A stretch of 32,846 nt of DNA from Acidobacteriota bacterium (GTDB lineage Bacteria > Acidobacteriota > Blastocatellia > Pyrinomonadales > Pyrinomonadaceae): contig JAHBSL010000031.1 of NCBI GenBank assembly GCA_019639135.1, forward strand, positions 1-32,846. The letters run 5' to 3'. Each line of letters opens with the position of its first letter. The first letter of the stretch is position 1. The notes beneath the pieces are model-generated. The model searched no databases. It was not told where the DNA came from and saw nothing but the letters and a program-made list of their open reading frames with translations. Both the position numbers and the translations under genes were made by a program. This document shows, piece by piece, positions 25,968 to 32,846 of this stretch.

Positions 25968-26039
25968 GCTGATCTACACCGACCCAACGGGCCTGACAAC
26001 AGAGAAGTGTTGGAATAGCAGGATATCCGTGCTATTGTG
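25968..26039 (+). pseudogene. RHS core end fragment preceding higBA
   Basis: The sequence encodes LELIYTDPTGLTTEKCW, where LIYTDPTGL is the final motif of the RHS core in copies 1 and 2. The missing core part between copy 4 and this fragment suggests an internal deletion. What follows it, normally a toxin tip, is the higBA module. Confidence 0.65.
26010..26038 (+). promoter_or_regulatory. higBA promoter with palindromic operator
   Basis: TTGGAA (26010-26015) and TATTGT (26033-26038) are separated by exactly 17 bases. The spacer is an inverted repeat: ATAGCA (26015-26020) and TGCTAT (26030-26035) flank GGATATCC (26021-26028). Type II antitoxins of the HigA kind repress their own operon through such operators, so this is the likely HigA-binding site. 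Confidence 0.7.
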
Positions 26040-26045
26040 TTAATA

Positions 26046-26339
26046 ATGATCGAGTCCTTCGCCGACAAGGCCACAGAGGATATCTTTAACGGCGAAAACA
26101 CGACGGCGGCTCAAAAGCGATTGCCTCGAAATCTCTGGAATGTTGCCTTTCGAAAGCTCGATCAGATAGATTCGGCGGTTGCCCTGGATGATCTGAAAGT
26201 CCCGCCGGGAAACAGGCTTGAAGCGCTGAAAGGCAAGCGGTCGGGACAGTACAGCATCCGCATAAACGACCAATTTCGCATCTGTTTCGAATGGGATCAA
26301 AACAATGCGGCGAACGTAAAGATCGTTGATTACCACTAA
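26046..26339 (+). CDS. higB: HigB-type toxin (RelE/ParE superfamily)
   Basis: HigB toxins are ribosome-dependent mRNA nucleases. This 97-residue copy begins MIESFADKATEDIFNG, like the conserved SF-x-D-x-x-T-E-x-I-F-N-G start of the family. It has KLDQIDSAVALDDLKVPPGN, RLEALKGKRSGQYSIRIND and the final QFRICFEWD..VKIVDYH, with the basic and aromatic residues expected in the active site. The GTG at 26037 is in frame but lies inside the -10 element, so ATG 26046 is the start. higB precedes higA, the usual inverted order for this pair, with 18 bases between them. Confidence 0.92.
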   Translation: MIESFADKATEDIFNGENTTAAQKRLPRNLWNVAFRKLDQIDSAVALDDLKVPPGNRLEALKGKRSGQYSIRINDQFRICFEWDQNNAANVKIVDYH

Positions 26340-26357
26340 AAGCGGAGGCCGAAAGAT

Positions 26358-26669
26358 ATGGTCAGAATTCCTAAGAACCGTCCCGCGACTCATCCGGGCG
26401 AGATACTGCTAGAAGATTTCCTGCAGCCATTGGGGCTAACGCAGTCTCAACTGGCCAAGGACATTCGTGTGCCATTCCAGCGGGTCAATGAGATCATTTC
26501 GGGCAAACGCGGGCTAACTCCTAGCACCGCTTTGCGACTTGCAAAGTACTTCGGAACCTCCGCCGGCTTTTGGACGAACCTTCAGGTGCGTTGCGACCTC
26601 CAGGCCGCGGAAAAAAATGAGTTTGAGGTGATAAATAGCATTGTAAGGGCTCCGCGGCTTGTGGCCTGA
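26358..26669 (+). CDS. higA: HigA-type antitoxin (XRE-family helix-turn-helix)
   Basis: HigA neutralises HigB and represses the operon. The 103-residue protein starts RIPKNRPATHPGEILLEDFL, the conserved HPGE..L motif of HigA. The XRE helix-turn-helix follows (LTQSQLAKDIRVPFQRVNEI, GKRGLTPSTALRLAKYFG), then SAGFWTNLQVRCDLQAAEK. A GGAGG-like site (AGCGGAGG) precedes the start. It probably binds the palindrome at 26015-26035. Confidence 0.92.
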   Translation: MVRIPKNRPATHPGEILLEDFLQPLGLTQSQLAKDIRVPFQRVNEIISGKRGLTPSTALRLAKYFGTSAGFWTNLQVRCDLQAAEKNEFEVINSIVRAPRLVA

Positions 26670-26684
26670 GTAAACGCTGCTATT

Positions 26685-26802
26685 GTGACGGGCGACTCCG
26701 GCCTTAAATATTCTTCCAACCCGGAGGACCTCCGCCAGAAATTCACCGGCTACCAGAAAGACAAAGAAACCCAACTCTACTTTGCCGTTGCTCAAATGTT
26801 GC
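26685..26802 (+). pseudogene. RHS core fragment downstream of higBA
   Basis: The stretch encodes TGDSGLKYSSNPEDLRQKFT and GYQKDKETQLYFAVAQM, matching the RHS core (TGDTGLKYSSNQDDIRQKFT and ETGLDFAEARM in copy 3). It lies just after higA, so the TA module is bracketed by core relics. The end at about 26802 is followed by the tRNA-Phe terminator. Confidence 0.7.
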
Positions 26803-26814
26803 ACAAAAACGAAA

Positions 26815-26837
26815 AGGGCTGCCGGGATGGCAGCCCT
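26815..26837 (-). terminator. Rho-independent terminator of the tRNA-Phe gene
   Basis: AGGGCTGCC (26815-26823) and GGCAGCCCT (26829-26837) form a perfect 9-bp stem with a 5-base loop. On the minus strand it is followed by TTTTCGTTTTT, as expected for a terminator 17 bases after tRNA-Phe. Confidence 0.85.
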
Positions 26838-26853
26838 AAGTTGTTGAAAATAT

Positions 26854-26929
<76 letters not shown>

Positions 26930-27060
26930 GGAATCGCGTCTTCAGACGGCGAAACCCTTAATATACGGATTCGCTTGTTTGCTGTCAAACGAATCGGGCA
27001 CGCTCCGTTTCCAAATAACCGCTCGGCCACATTCGGAAAAATCCGGCGAAATGTGGGAAA

Positions 27061-27480
27061 ATGCAGTATATGAATTTGCGTCATTTATCTCTTATCACAT
27101 TAGTGTGGATTGCGGGAGCCTGCGGCGGCGGTGCGGTGGGCAATTCGAACCAGGCCGCGGCCAATAACGCCAACCTACCGGCGGGAATGCAGCCGATGCC
27201 GATCCAGCCCTCGGGCGAATCGACGCCCGGCATTCCGCCTCAGGGCCAGGCCAACGTCGTAGAAAAAGGGCCGACACCGACTCCCGGCATCGACCCTGCA
27301 AATGTAAATGTCCCGATGAAGCCCGGTGCCACGCCGACGCCCGGAATTCCCGATCAGGAAACAATTCGCCGGCAGATGAACCAGCGGAATACGAACGTCA
27401 ACGCTCCGCCACCGGCTGCTGCAAATACCTCTTCGACTATGCCGGACCGCAAACAGCCGCGTCCGGTCGGCCAACAGTAA
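27061..27480 (+). CDS. Small proline-rich lipoprotein
   Basis: The 139-residue product has a short basic start, a hydrophobic segment (HLSLITLVWIAGA) and a Cys in GACGGGA. It is therefore a probable lipoprotein, though the lipobox has Ala at -3. The mature part is low-complexity: Asn/Ala-rich, then repeated TPTPGI / PGIPPQG motifs and PPPAAA. No enzymatic domain is visible; such tails are usually spacers or cell-envelope proteins. It is between tRNA-Phe and recA, which face the other way; its stop is 25 bases before the recA stop, so the two genes converge. An alternative in-frame ATG lies 9 bases downstream. Confidence 0.7.
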   Translation: MQYMNLRHLSLITLVWIAGACGGGAVGNSNQAAANNANLPAGMQPMPIQPSGESTPGIPPQGQANVVEKGPTPTPGIDPANVNVPMKPGATPTPGIPDQETIRRQMNQRNTNVNAPPPAAANTSSTMPDRKQPRPVGQQ

Positions 27481-27505
27481 CCATTCAAACGGCGGCGTCT
27501 TGCGT

Positions 27506-28519
27506 TTATGCAGGCGCCGCCTCTGCCGTCTCAACAAAGCCGAGAGCTGACTTCACATCCTTTTCGATGCGGTCGCGAGTTTCGGTGTTTTCCTTGAGCA
27601 TGTTCTTTACGTTCTCGCGGCCCTGGCCGAGCCTTTCGCCCTTGTAGGAGAACCACGCACCGGTCTTCTCGACCACGTTGTTCGCCACGGCCAGATCGAT
27701 CAGGTCGCCCTCGCGTGAGATTCCCTCGCCGTACATGATGTCGAATTCCGTCTCGCGGAAAGGCGGTGCGCATTTGTTCTTTACGACCTTAACGCGGGTC
27801 CGGTTGCCGACCACCTTGTCGCCGTCCTTGATCGCGCCGATACGGCGAATATCGAGCCGGACGCTAGCGTAAAACTTCAATGCCTTGCCGCCCGTCGTCG
27901 TCTCCGGCGAGCCGAAAAAGACGCCGATCTTTTCGCGAAGCTGGTTGATGAAGATGAACGTCGTCCGCGAATTGGCAACGATCGCCGTTATCTTTCTGAG
28001 AGCCTGCGACATCAGCCGAGCCTGAAGCCCCGGCAGCGAATCGCCCATCTCACCGTCAAGCTCCGCCCGCGGGACGAGTGCCGCGACCGAATCGACCACG
28101 ATGACGTCGATGCTGTTCGAGCGGATCAGCGTTTCGGCGATCTCAAGCGCCTGCTCGCCCGAATCCGGCTGCGAGATGAGCAGGTCGTCGATGTTCACAC
28201 CGAGCTTACCGGCATATTCCGGATCCATCGCGTGCTCGGCATCAATGTAAGCCGCAATTCCGCCGGCCTTTTGGGCAGACGCCACGACCTGCAGGGCCAG
28301 CGTCGTCTTGCCCGAGCTTTCCGGGCCATAAACCTCGATGATGCGTCCCCGCGGCACACCGCCGACGCCGATCGCCGCGTCGAGGCTCAGGCAATTTGTT
28401 GAGATCGCCCCGACTTCCTCATGCGGGCGTTCGCCCAGCCGCATTATCGAGCCCTTTCCGAATTTCTTTTCGATCTGCAGAAGCGCAGATTCAATGGCCT
28501 TGCTTTTGTCGATGCTCAT
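27506..28519 (-). CDS. recA: Recombinase RecA
   Basis: RecA forms filaments on single-stranded DNA, pairs homologous strands and activates the SOS response. The 337-residue product is full length: N-terminal KAIESALLQIEKKFGKGSIM, Walker A GPESSGKTT at about residue 66, the LIDAEHA segment, Walker B VIVVDSVAALVP, loop L1 with GDSLPGLQARLMSQALRK, loop L2 FINQLREKIGVFFGSPETTTGG, and the C-terminal FSYKGERLGQGRENVK region. AGGAG precedes the ATG by 10 bases. No LexA-type operator could be identified with confidence in the 80 bases upstream. It is transcribed away from the kinase gene. Confidence 0.98.
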   Translation of the reverse strand: MSIDKSKAIESALLQIEKKFGKGSIMRLGERPHEEVGAISTNCLSLDAAIGVGGVPRGRIIEVYGPESSGKTTLALQVVASAQKAGGIAAYIDAEHAMDPEYAGKLGVNIDDLLISQPDSGEQALEIAETLIRSNSIDVIVVDSVAALVPRAELDGEMGDSLPGLQARLMSQALRKITAIVANSRTTFIFINQLREKIGVFFGSPETTTGGKALKFYASVRLDIRRIGAIKDGDKVVGNRTRVKVVKNKCAPPFRETEFDIMYGEGISREGDLIDLAVANNVVEKTGAWFSYKGERLGQGRENVKNMLKENTETRDRIEKDVKSALGFVETAEAAPA

Positions 28520-28684
28520 TTATTTGTGGTTCTCCTGATTTTGGGATTGCCGATACTTTACTTATACTCGACAGATTTTCCAAATCGGCTATAATGTATC
28601 ACAGATGAAACGGACAGGCAATCGTGGGAGGCGGTTTAATTCATGGTTTTCGCTAAGCCTTTTTCACGGCGATCGCGGCGAATG

Positions 28685-28713
28685 TTTGAGGCTTATCCGC
28701 TTTGCCCTATAAT
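28685..28713 (+). promoter_or_regulatory. Promoter of the kinase-VWA operon
   Basis: TTTGAG (28685-28690) and a perfect TATAAT (28708-28713) are 17 bases apart. The start of transcription would be near 28720, 50 bases before the kinase ATG. A second TATAAT lies near 28590 with TCGACA upstream and may be an additional promoter. Confidence 0.6.
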
Positions 28714-28770
28714 GATTTTCAATTGAATTATCGGCCGGAGCCCGGAAAGCCCCTGCCAAAATCGGAGACA

Positions 28771-30966
28771 ATGAATTTTTCCAGCCCGATCGGCCAAACG
28801 CTCGACGGCAAATACAACATCGAACGCGAACTCGGCCGCGGCGGGATGGGAACGGTCTATCTTGCCACGCACCTCGGCACCGAGCGGCCGGTCGCGGTCA
28901 AGATAATCGCGCCGCAATTTATGCAGCGGCCGGAGTTCGTCGAGCGCTTCCGCCGCGAGGCCCGTGCGGCAGGAAGGCTGCGTCATCCGAATGTCGTCGA
29001 TGTAACGGACTTTGGGTTTGCCGAAACCGACAGCGGCCGCGTCGCTTATCTCGTGATGGAGTACCTCGATGGCTGCACGCTCGGCGAGATACTCGATGAG
29101 GAAAAGAACCTGCCCGTAAGCTGGACGCTCGACATCCTCGAACAGGTCTGCTCTGCCGTCCACGAAGCACATCAGCAGGGCATAATCCACCGCGACCTCA
29201 AGCCCGACAATATCTGGCTTGAGCCGAACCAACGCGGCGGCTATACCGTCAAGGTTCTCGATTTCGGCATCGCAAAGGTCGATTCGGCCGGGCATTCATT
29301 CAATTCCGCCGAAGTGCCGCGTCCGGGCGGCGCGTCAACGGTCGCGATGGACTCGCCGAGCACATTTGCTGGCGATGAAGGTTCGACCGCGATTCACGAC
29401 AGCATTTCGCCGACGCAGATCGTCGAGGCCCGGACGCTGATTCAAGCCGCTGCTGAGGAACCCGAGGTCGCCAGGCCGAATCCGGCACGCCAGACCGTTA
29501 GCCTCACCGCTGAGATCGATCAGGAATCGGTCGGCACAAAGATACTCGAAAATGGCGACGCCGAACTTCCGGGCGGAGCGACGCCGCGTTTGGCCACCGC
29601 CGAGGTTACGAAAGACCTGACCCGAGTCGGCGCCGTGCTCGGCACTCCGCTCTATATGTCGCCCGAGCAATGCCGTGGGCAAAAGCTCGATCCGCGTTCG
29701 GATCTTTACAGCATCGGCGTGATCGCCTACCAGATGCTCGCGGGCGAGCCGCCGTTCCGGGGCGATTTTACCGAAGTGATGGCCTGCCATCGCGAGGCTC
29801 CGCCGCCGCCGCTCAAGGTCCGCAAGGTCCGCCGCAAGCTTCGACGCGTGATAATGTCGGCGCTTGAAAAAGACCCCGATCTTCGGCCGCAGTCTGCCGC
29901 CTCGTTCGCAACGATCCTCCGTTCGCGGAGCGAGGGCATCGGCGGCCTGATGCGGCGGGCCGTTATGATCTATTCCGAGCACATTGGTAAGTTCCTCGGG
30001 CTCTCGGCTCTCTTTTACATCCCGATGACACTGATAACGCTTGCGATCGTTACCGTCGGGGTGATGACCGCTACGGAGTATATTTCAGAAAGTTTGGGTT
30101 TTCCGATCCTGGCCATTTTGCAGATCTTGTTGTTCTTTGCAACGATCCTGACGGGTTACCTGATACTGGGGACGAATACATGGATCGTCGCCCATTCCAT
30201 CGCCGTCCCGCTCCGGCCGATCCGGGTCCGTGCGGCGCTGCGCGAAGTTAACAAGCGGCGTGCCCGGCTTCTCGGAACCGGACTGCTCTCTACCCTGCTT
30301 CAGCTCGTGATCGGTGCGCTCACCTGCGGCATCGGCTTTTTGATCACAAGTGTCCTCTGGGCTTTGGTCGGGCCGGTCGTGATGATGGAGAACCTTCGCG
30401 GCTGGAAAGCCATCAAGCGTTCGAGCCAGCTTGTTCGCCGTTCGCTCGGGACGACCATTGCCGCCGTGCTTATAATGTTCTTTATGCCAGCGGCCGTGGC
30501 CGGGACCTTGTCATTCGTCATCAATATCACGGCCGTCGCGATCGAGAAATCGGCCACGAACGTCGTAGTCACCGAGAACAAGGAAAGCTCTGAGACGGAG
30601 GTCATCGGCAGCGAATCCGTCGATCCCGAGACCGGGCGACGCGAGGGCCAGGTCACGATAAAGACCGGAAACCAGCCGGCGATCCGGTTCGTCAACATGG
30701 ACCGAGACACCCGCAAGAAGGTGACGAACTCGATCCTTGAGAGCCTGCTTCAGATACTCCTGATACCGATCCAGCTCGTGATGATGTCCTTTACGGCCAT
30801 CATCGGAGCTCTGCTTTTCATCAAAACGCGGCAGGCCGGCGGCGAGCCGATCAGCGATCTCCTCGAGCAGTTTGAAGACACGGACGGACCAAAGAAGAAA
30901 TGGCAGGAACGGGTCCGCCAGCGGCTTATCCAATCGGGCCGCATCTCCGGAAACAGCAAGTCCTAG
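28771..30966 (+). CDS. Transmembrane serine/threonine protein kinase (PknB-type) with a large activation-loop insert
   Basis: This 731-residue kinase has the glycine loop ELGRGGMGTVYLA (about residues 19-31), the ATP lysine in VAVKI, the catalytic loop HRDLKPDN and DFG at 164-166. The activation segment is unusual: about 130 residues separate DFG from the SPE motif (297-299), where 20-30 is normal. The insert is Ala/Glu/Thr-rich and has several SxxT/TxxE stretches. The C-lobe continues with SDLYSIGVIAYQMLAGEPPF and RKLRRVIMSALEKDPDLRPQ. The last 300 residues carry five or six membrane helices (FLGLSALFYIPMTLITLAIV, ILQILLFFATILTGYLIL and others) around a DUF975-like region. CGGAGA precedes ATG 28771; an upstream TTG at 28702 overlaps the promoter. 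The VWA gene follows after 2 bases. Confidence 0.92.
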   Translation: MNFSSPIGQTLDGKYNIERELGRGGMGTVYLATHLGTERPVAVKIIAPQFMQRPEFVERFRREARAAGRLRHPNVVDVTDFGFAETDSGRVAYLVMEYLDGCTLGEILDEEKNLPVSWTLDILEQVCSAVHEAHQQGIIHRDLKPDNIWLEPNQRGGYTVKVLDFGIAKVDSAGHSFNSAEVPRPGGASTVAMDSPSTFAGDEGSTAIHDSISPTQIVEARTLIQAAAEEPEVARPNPARQTVSLTAEIDQESVGTKILENGDAELPGGATPRLATAEVTKDLTRVGAVLGTPLYMSPEQCRGQKLDPRSDLYSIGVIAYQMLAGEPPFRGDFTEVMACHREAPPPPLKVRKVRRKLRRVIMSALEKDPDLRPQSAASFATILRSRSEGIGGLMRRAVMIYSEHIGKFLGLSALFYIPMTLITLAIVTVGVMTATEYISESLGFPILAILQILLFFATILTGYLILGTNTWIVAHSIAVPLRPIRVRAALREVNKRRARLLGTGLLSTLLQLVIGALTCGIGFLITSVLWALVGPVVMMENLRGWKAIKRSSQLVRRSLGTTIAAVLIMFFMPAAVAGTLSFVINITAVAIEKSATNVVVTENKESSETEVIGSESVDPETGRREGQVTIKTGNQPAIRFVNMDRDTRKKVTNSILESLLQILLIPIQLVMMSFTAIIGALLFIKTRQAGGEPISDLLEQFEDTDGPKKKWQERVRQRLIQSGRISGNSKS

Positions 30967-30968
30967 CG

Positions 30969-32657
30969 ATGCAAAAACCATTCTCATTAATGCTTCTAGC
31001 CGTACTCGCAGCGGCAGTGTTTGCCGTAGCGGCGAACGGGCAGGGAAGCGTCCGCGAGATACGCATCGCCGCCGGGCAAACGCTTGAGATCACAAATCCG
31101 CGAGGCCGTGTTATTGCCCGGACCGATGCCTCGCTAACCGATGCAGGCAGGCTTGAGCTTACATCCGCTGCTGGTGTTGCCGATGGCGTCGCTCAGGTAA
31201 CGCCAAATTCGATCACAATTCCCGCAACCGTCCGCGACCGCATCGATCTTGAGCTCATAGTCCCCGAACGCTCTTCGCTCCGCATCACGACAACCGACGG
31301 AGAGATCCGGGCCGAGGGCAACTTCCTCAAGGTCGAGGCTCGCTCCGAGACCGGAACTATCGCCGTTGACCTACCCGAAGACCGACTCGAATATTCTCTG
31401 CTCTGGACCGAGTCTCGCCCGCGATACGTTGCCGATTTTTCACTCGAGCCGGTCAAGGAACGCTCGCGTGGCCGCTTCGAGATCAAGGGCAGGCATTCGG
31501 CAATCGCCGAAAGCGAGGGCAACGGCATCGCCGAACGAGCCGCTACGCTCAACGCCCGGACGGCTCGCGGCATCATCGTGATCAACGTTCCGCCGAATGA
31601 GATCGCCAACGACCTCCGCGAGCGTCCCCTGACCGAGGCGGCCAAGGGAATGGTGCGCAGCGGCGACAGTATCTTGATGGAGGCCATCCGGCGTGCGGCA
31701 CCAAAATATTACGGCGATTACGCCCGCTCGCTGCCGCCCTTTCGCCGCGAGCCCGGACTCCGCGAAAGCGATTCGACCGCATCTTTCTCCGGGCCTGGGC
31801 TTCGGCGGGCGACCGTTGCCGTAACGGACGAGAATGATCGAGCGATCGCCGGAATTCGCCCCGAAGAATTTGAGATAACCGAGGCCGGCCAGCCTCGCGA
31901 GCCTATCTCTGTGACGCCGGTCGAGGCACCGGTAAATCTCGTCCTTCTGCTCGATGTTTCCGGCAGCGTCGAGGGCTACGTCAATTTCATCCGCCGAACT
32001 GCAAGGGCATTTATCGCGACGGTCGATCCGCGCGACCGCGTCGCCATCATCACCTTTTCTGATGACGTCAAGACGCTCGTCACATTTACGAACGACAAGG
32101 CAAAGCTATCCGCAAGCCTCGATACCTTCGACGCCGGCGGGGCAACGGCCTTTTACGACGCCGTCGGCTACACGGTCGCCGAAACGCTCCGCCCGATCCG
32201 CGGCGAACGGACGGCCATCGTCATTCTCACCGATGGCGACGACAACCGCTCGTTTCTACCTTTCGATCCGCTCGTTTCTGCGGTCGGTGAGAGCGGTGCT
32301 CTCATCTATCCGCTTTACATTCCGTCGGCGCTCGTAGCCGCGGCCGAGACCGCTCCGGACCGCCGCGTCGATCCGCTTCGGGCACGCTACTTCGGCCTTT
32401 CAAAGCGTGCCGAGGGCGAAGGCGAGCGACTGGCGAAAGCCTCGGGCGGCGTCTATTTTCCGATTTCGCAGGTCGCCGAGATCGACCGAGCGTATGAAGA
32501 CATCGCCCGCCAACTCCGCGCCGCCTACGACATCACATATCGCTCCGAACTCTCCGACCCCGACCCGAACCGCCCATCGCCCCGCCTCCGCATCCGCGTC
32601 AAACGCCCCAACGCCCAAGTCCGCATCGACCGCGTCACAGATCTAAACATCAGGTAA
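30969..32657 (+). CDS. Secreted von Willebrand factor A-domain protein of the acidobacterial type
   Basis: This 562-residue protein has a signal peptide (MQKPFSLMLLAVLAAAVFAV, cleavage near ANGQ), then about 250 residues rich in beta strands (VREIRIAAGQTLEITNPRGR, RSSLRITTTDGEIRAEGN). The VWA domain starts at about residue 310, with the metal-ion site D-x-S-x-S in LLLDVSGSVEG, the Thr in GGATAFYDAV and the Asp in ILTDGDDNRS. Before it, ATVAVTDENDRAIAGIRPEEFEITEAGQP is the typical lead-in of the VWFA-related acidobacterial family (TIGR03436-like). It ends with YEDIARQLRAAYDITYRSEL. It is co-transcribed with the membrane kinase, suggesting a signalling link; the ligand is unknown. Confidence 0.9.
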   Translation: MQKPFSLMLLAVLAAAVFAVAANGQGSVREIRIAAGQTLEITNPRGRVIARTDASLTDAGRLELTSAAGVADGVAQVTPNSITIPATVRDRIDLELIVPERSSLRITTTDGEIRAEGNFLKVEARSETGTIAVDLPEDRLEYSLLWTESRPRYVADFSLEPVKERSRGRFEIKGRHSAIAESEGNGIAERAATLNARTARGIIVINVPPNEIANDLRERPLTEAAKGMVRSGDSILMEAIRRAAPKYYGDYARSLPPFRREPGLRESDSTASFSGPGLRRATVAVTDENDRAIAGIRPEEFEITEAGQPREPISVTPVEAPVNLVLLLDVSGSVEGYVNFIRRTARAFIATVDPRDRVAIITFSDDVKTLVTFTNDKAKLSASLDTFDAGGATAFYDAVGYTVAETLRPIRGERTAIVILTDGDDNRSFLPFDPLVSAVGESGALIYPLYIPSALVAAAETAPDRRVDPLRARYFGLSKRAEGEGERLAKASGGVYFPISQVAEIDRAYEDIARQLRAAYDITYRSELSDPDPNRPSPRLRIRVKRPNAQVRIDRVTDLNIR

Positions 32658-32753
32658 CCACGCGTTCACTAGCGGCATTTTGATTTGACGGTTTTCGATA
32701 AACGGGAATTGACTCAATAGAGGAGTTAATTAATCGAGGGCACCAATGCATAT

Positions 32754-32805
32754 GCCCCCGCGTAAGCAAGGGCTCAGTGCAGAAGCCCGCGCGTAAGCAA
32801 GGGCT
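32754..32805. repeat. Two copies of a GC-rich imperfect palindromic repeat
   Basis: Copies at 32754-32774 and 32784-32805 share CGCGTAAGCAAGGGCT and are bounded by GCCC and GGGC. Such short interspersed palindromes with GTAAGCAAGGGCT are, from recollection, common intergenic repeats in related Acidobacteria. They sit after the VWA stop, where I see no better terminator. Confidence 0.7.
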
Positions 32806-32823
32806 TAACTGTGAAGGATGAAT

Positions 32824-32846
32824 GGTGAGTGGTGAGTGGTGAGTGG
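32824..32846. repeat. Tandem heptamer repeat GGTGAGT
   Basis: Three full copies of GGTGAGT (32824-32830, 32831-32837, 32838-32844) plus GG reach the end of the window, so the array probably continues beyond it. Copy number could vary between strains. Confidence 0.9.

Noticed and set aside
28520..28600. LexA operator upstream of recA
   Set aside because: No convincing palindromic SOS box of a known type could be identified in the upstream stretch.
32754..32846. CRISPR array
   Set aside because: The repeats are two short palindromes and a tandem heptamer without spacers of constant length, and no cas genes are present.

Overview
The window looks like chromosomal DNA of an acidobacterium, most likely of the Blastocatellia/Pyrinomonadaceae type. 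Support comes from a long von Willebrand factor A protein of the kind typical of Acidobacteria, a membrane-anchored serine/threonine kinase directly upstream of it, a lipoprotein with repeated TPTPGI motifs, and very large secreted RHS proteins next to an FG-GAP/VCBS-repeat protein. The lineage is inferred from gene content; no 16S rRNA gene is present.

Layout. (1) 1-4520 is a genomic graveyard: a type I restriction-modification locus with frameshifted hsdM and hsdS and an NTF2-like gene between them; an apparently intact IS3-family element that abuts the hsdS remnant; then the C-terminal end of a UmuC-type polymerase fused in frame to the C-terminal half of a tyrosine recombinase, ending beside a tRNA-3'-end-like scar. 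(2) 4513-5201 holds no convincing gene. (3) 5202-12012 (minus strand) is a compact five-gene operon, in transcription order: coiled-coil lipoprotein, small helical protein, patatin-like phospholipase, gluzincin metallopeptidase, metallo-beta-lactamase-fold hydrolase. I know no named system with this composition; it is the best candidate here for an undescribed one. (4) 12013-13137 is non-coding but structured, with a consensus-like promoter, a candidate leader RNA and a hairpin/T-tract terminator.

(5) 13138-26802 is a polymorphic-toxin locus. A VCBS/FG-GAP membrane protein is followed by a 1923-residue Sec-secreted RHS protein that ends in a TNT (NAD+ glycohydrolase) toxin domain, with a small overlapping downstream gene in the immunity position. 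Behind it lie several promoterless copies of the RHS core, each carrying a different tip: an HNH (GHH-type) nuclease tip with a SUKH-type immunity gene, an unrecognised tip with a secreted putative immunity protein, a tipless copy, and a higBA toxin-antitoxin module sitting where a tip would be. Near-identical core DNA repeated in the same orientation makes tip replacement by homologous recombination plausible.

(6) 26815-32846 returns to housekeeping-like sequence: tRNA-Phe with its terminator, a small proline-rich lipoprotein, recA (minus), and a two-gene operon of membrane Ser/Thr kinase and VWA protein. The window ends with short repeats.
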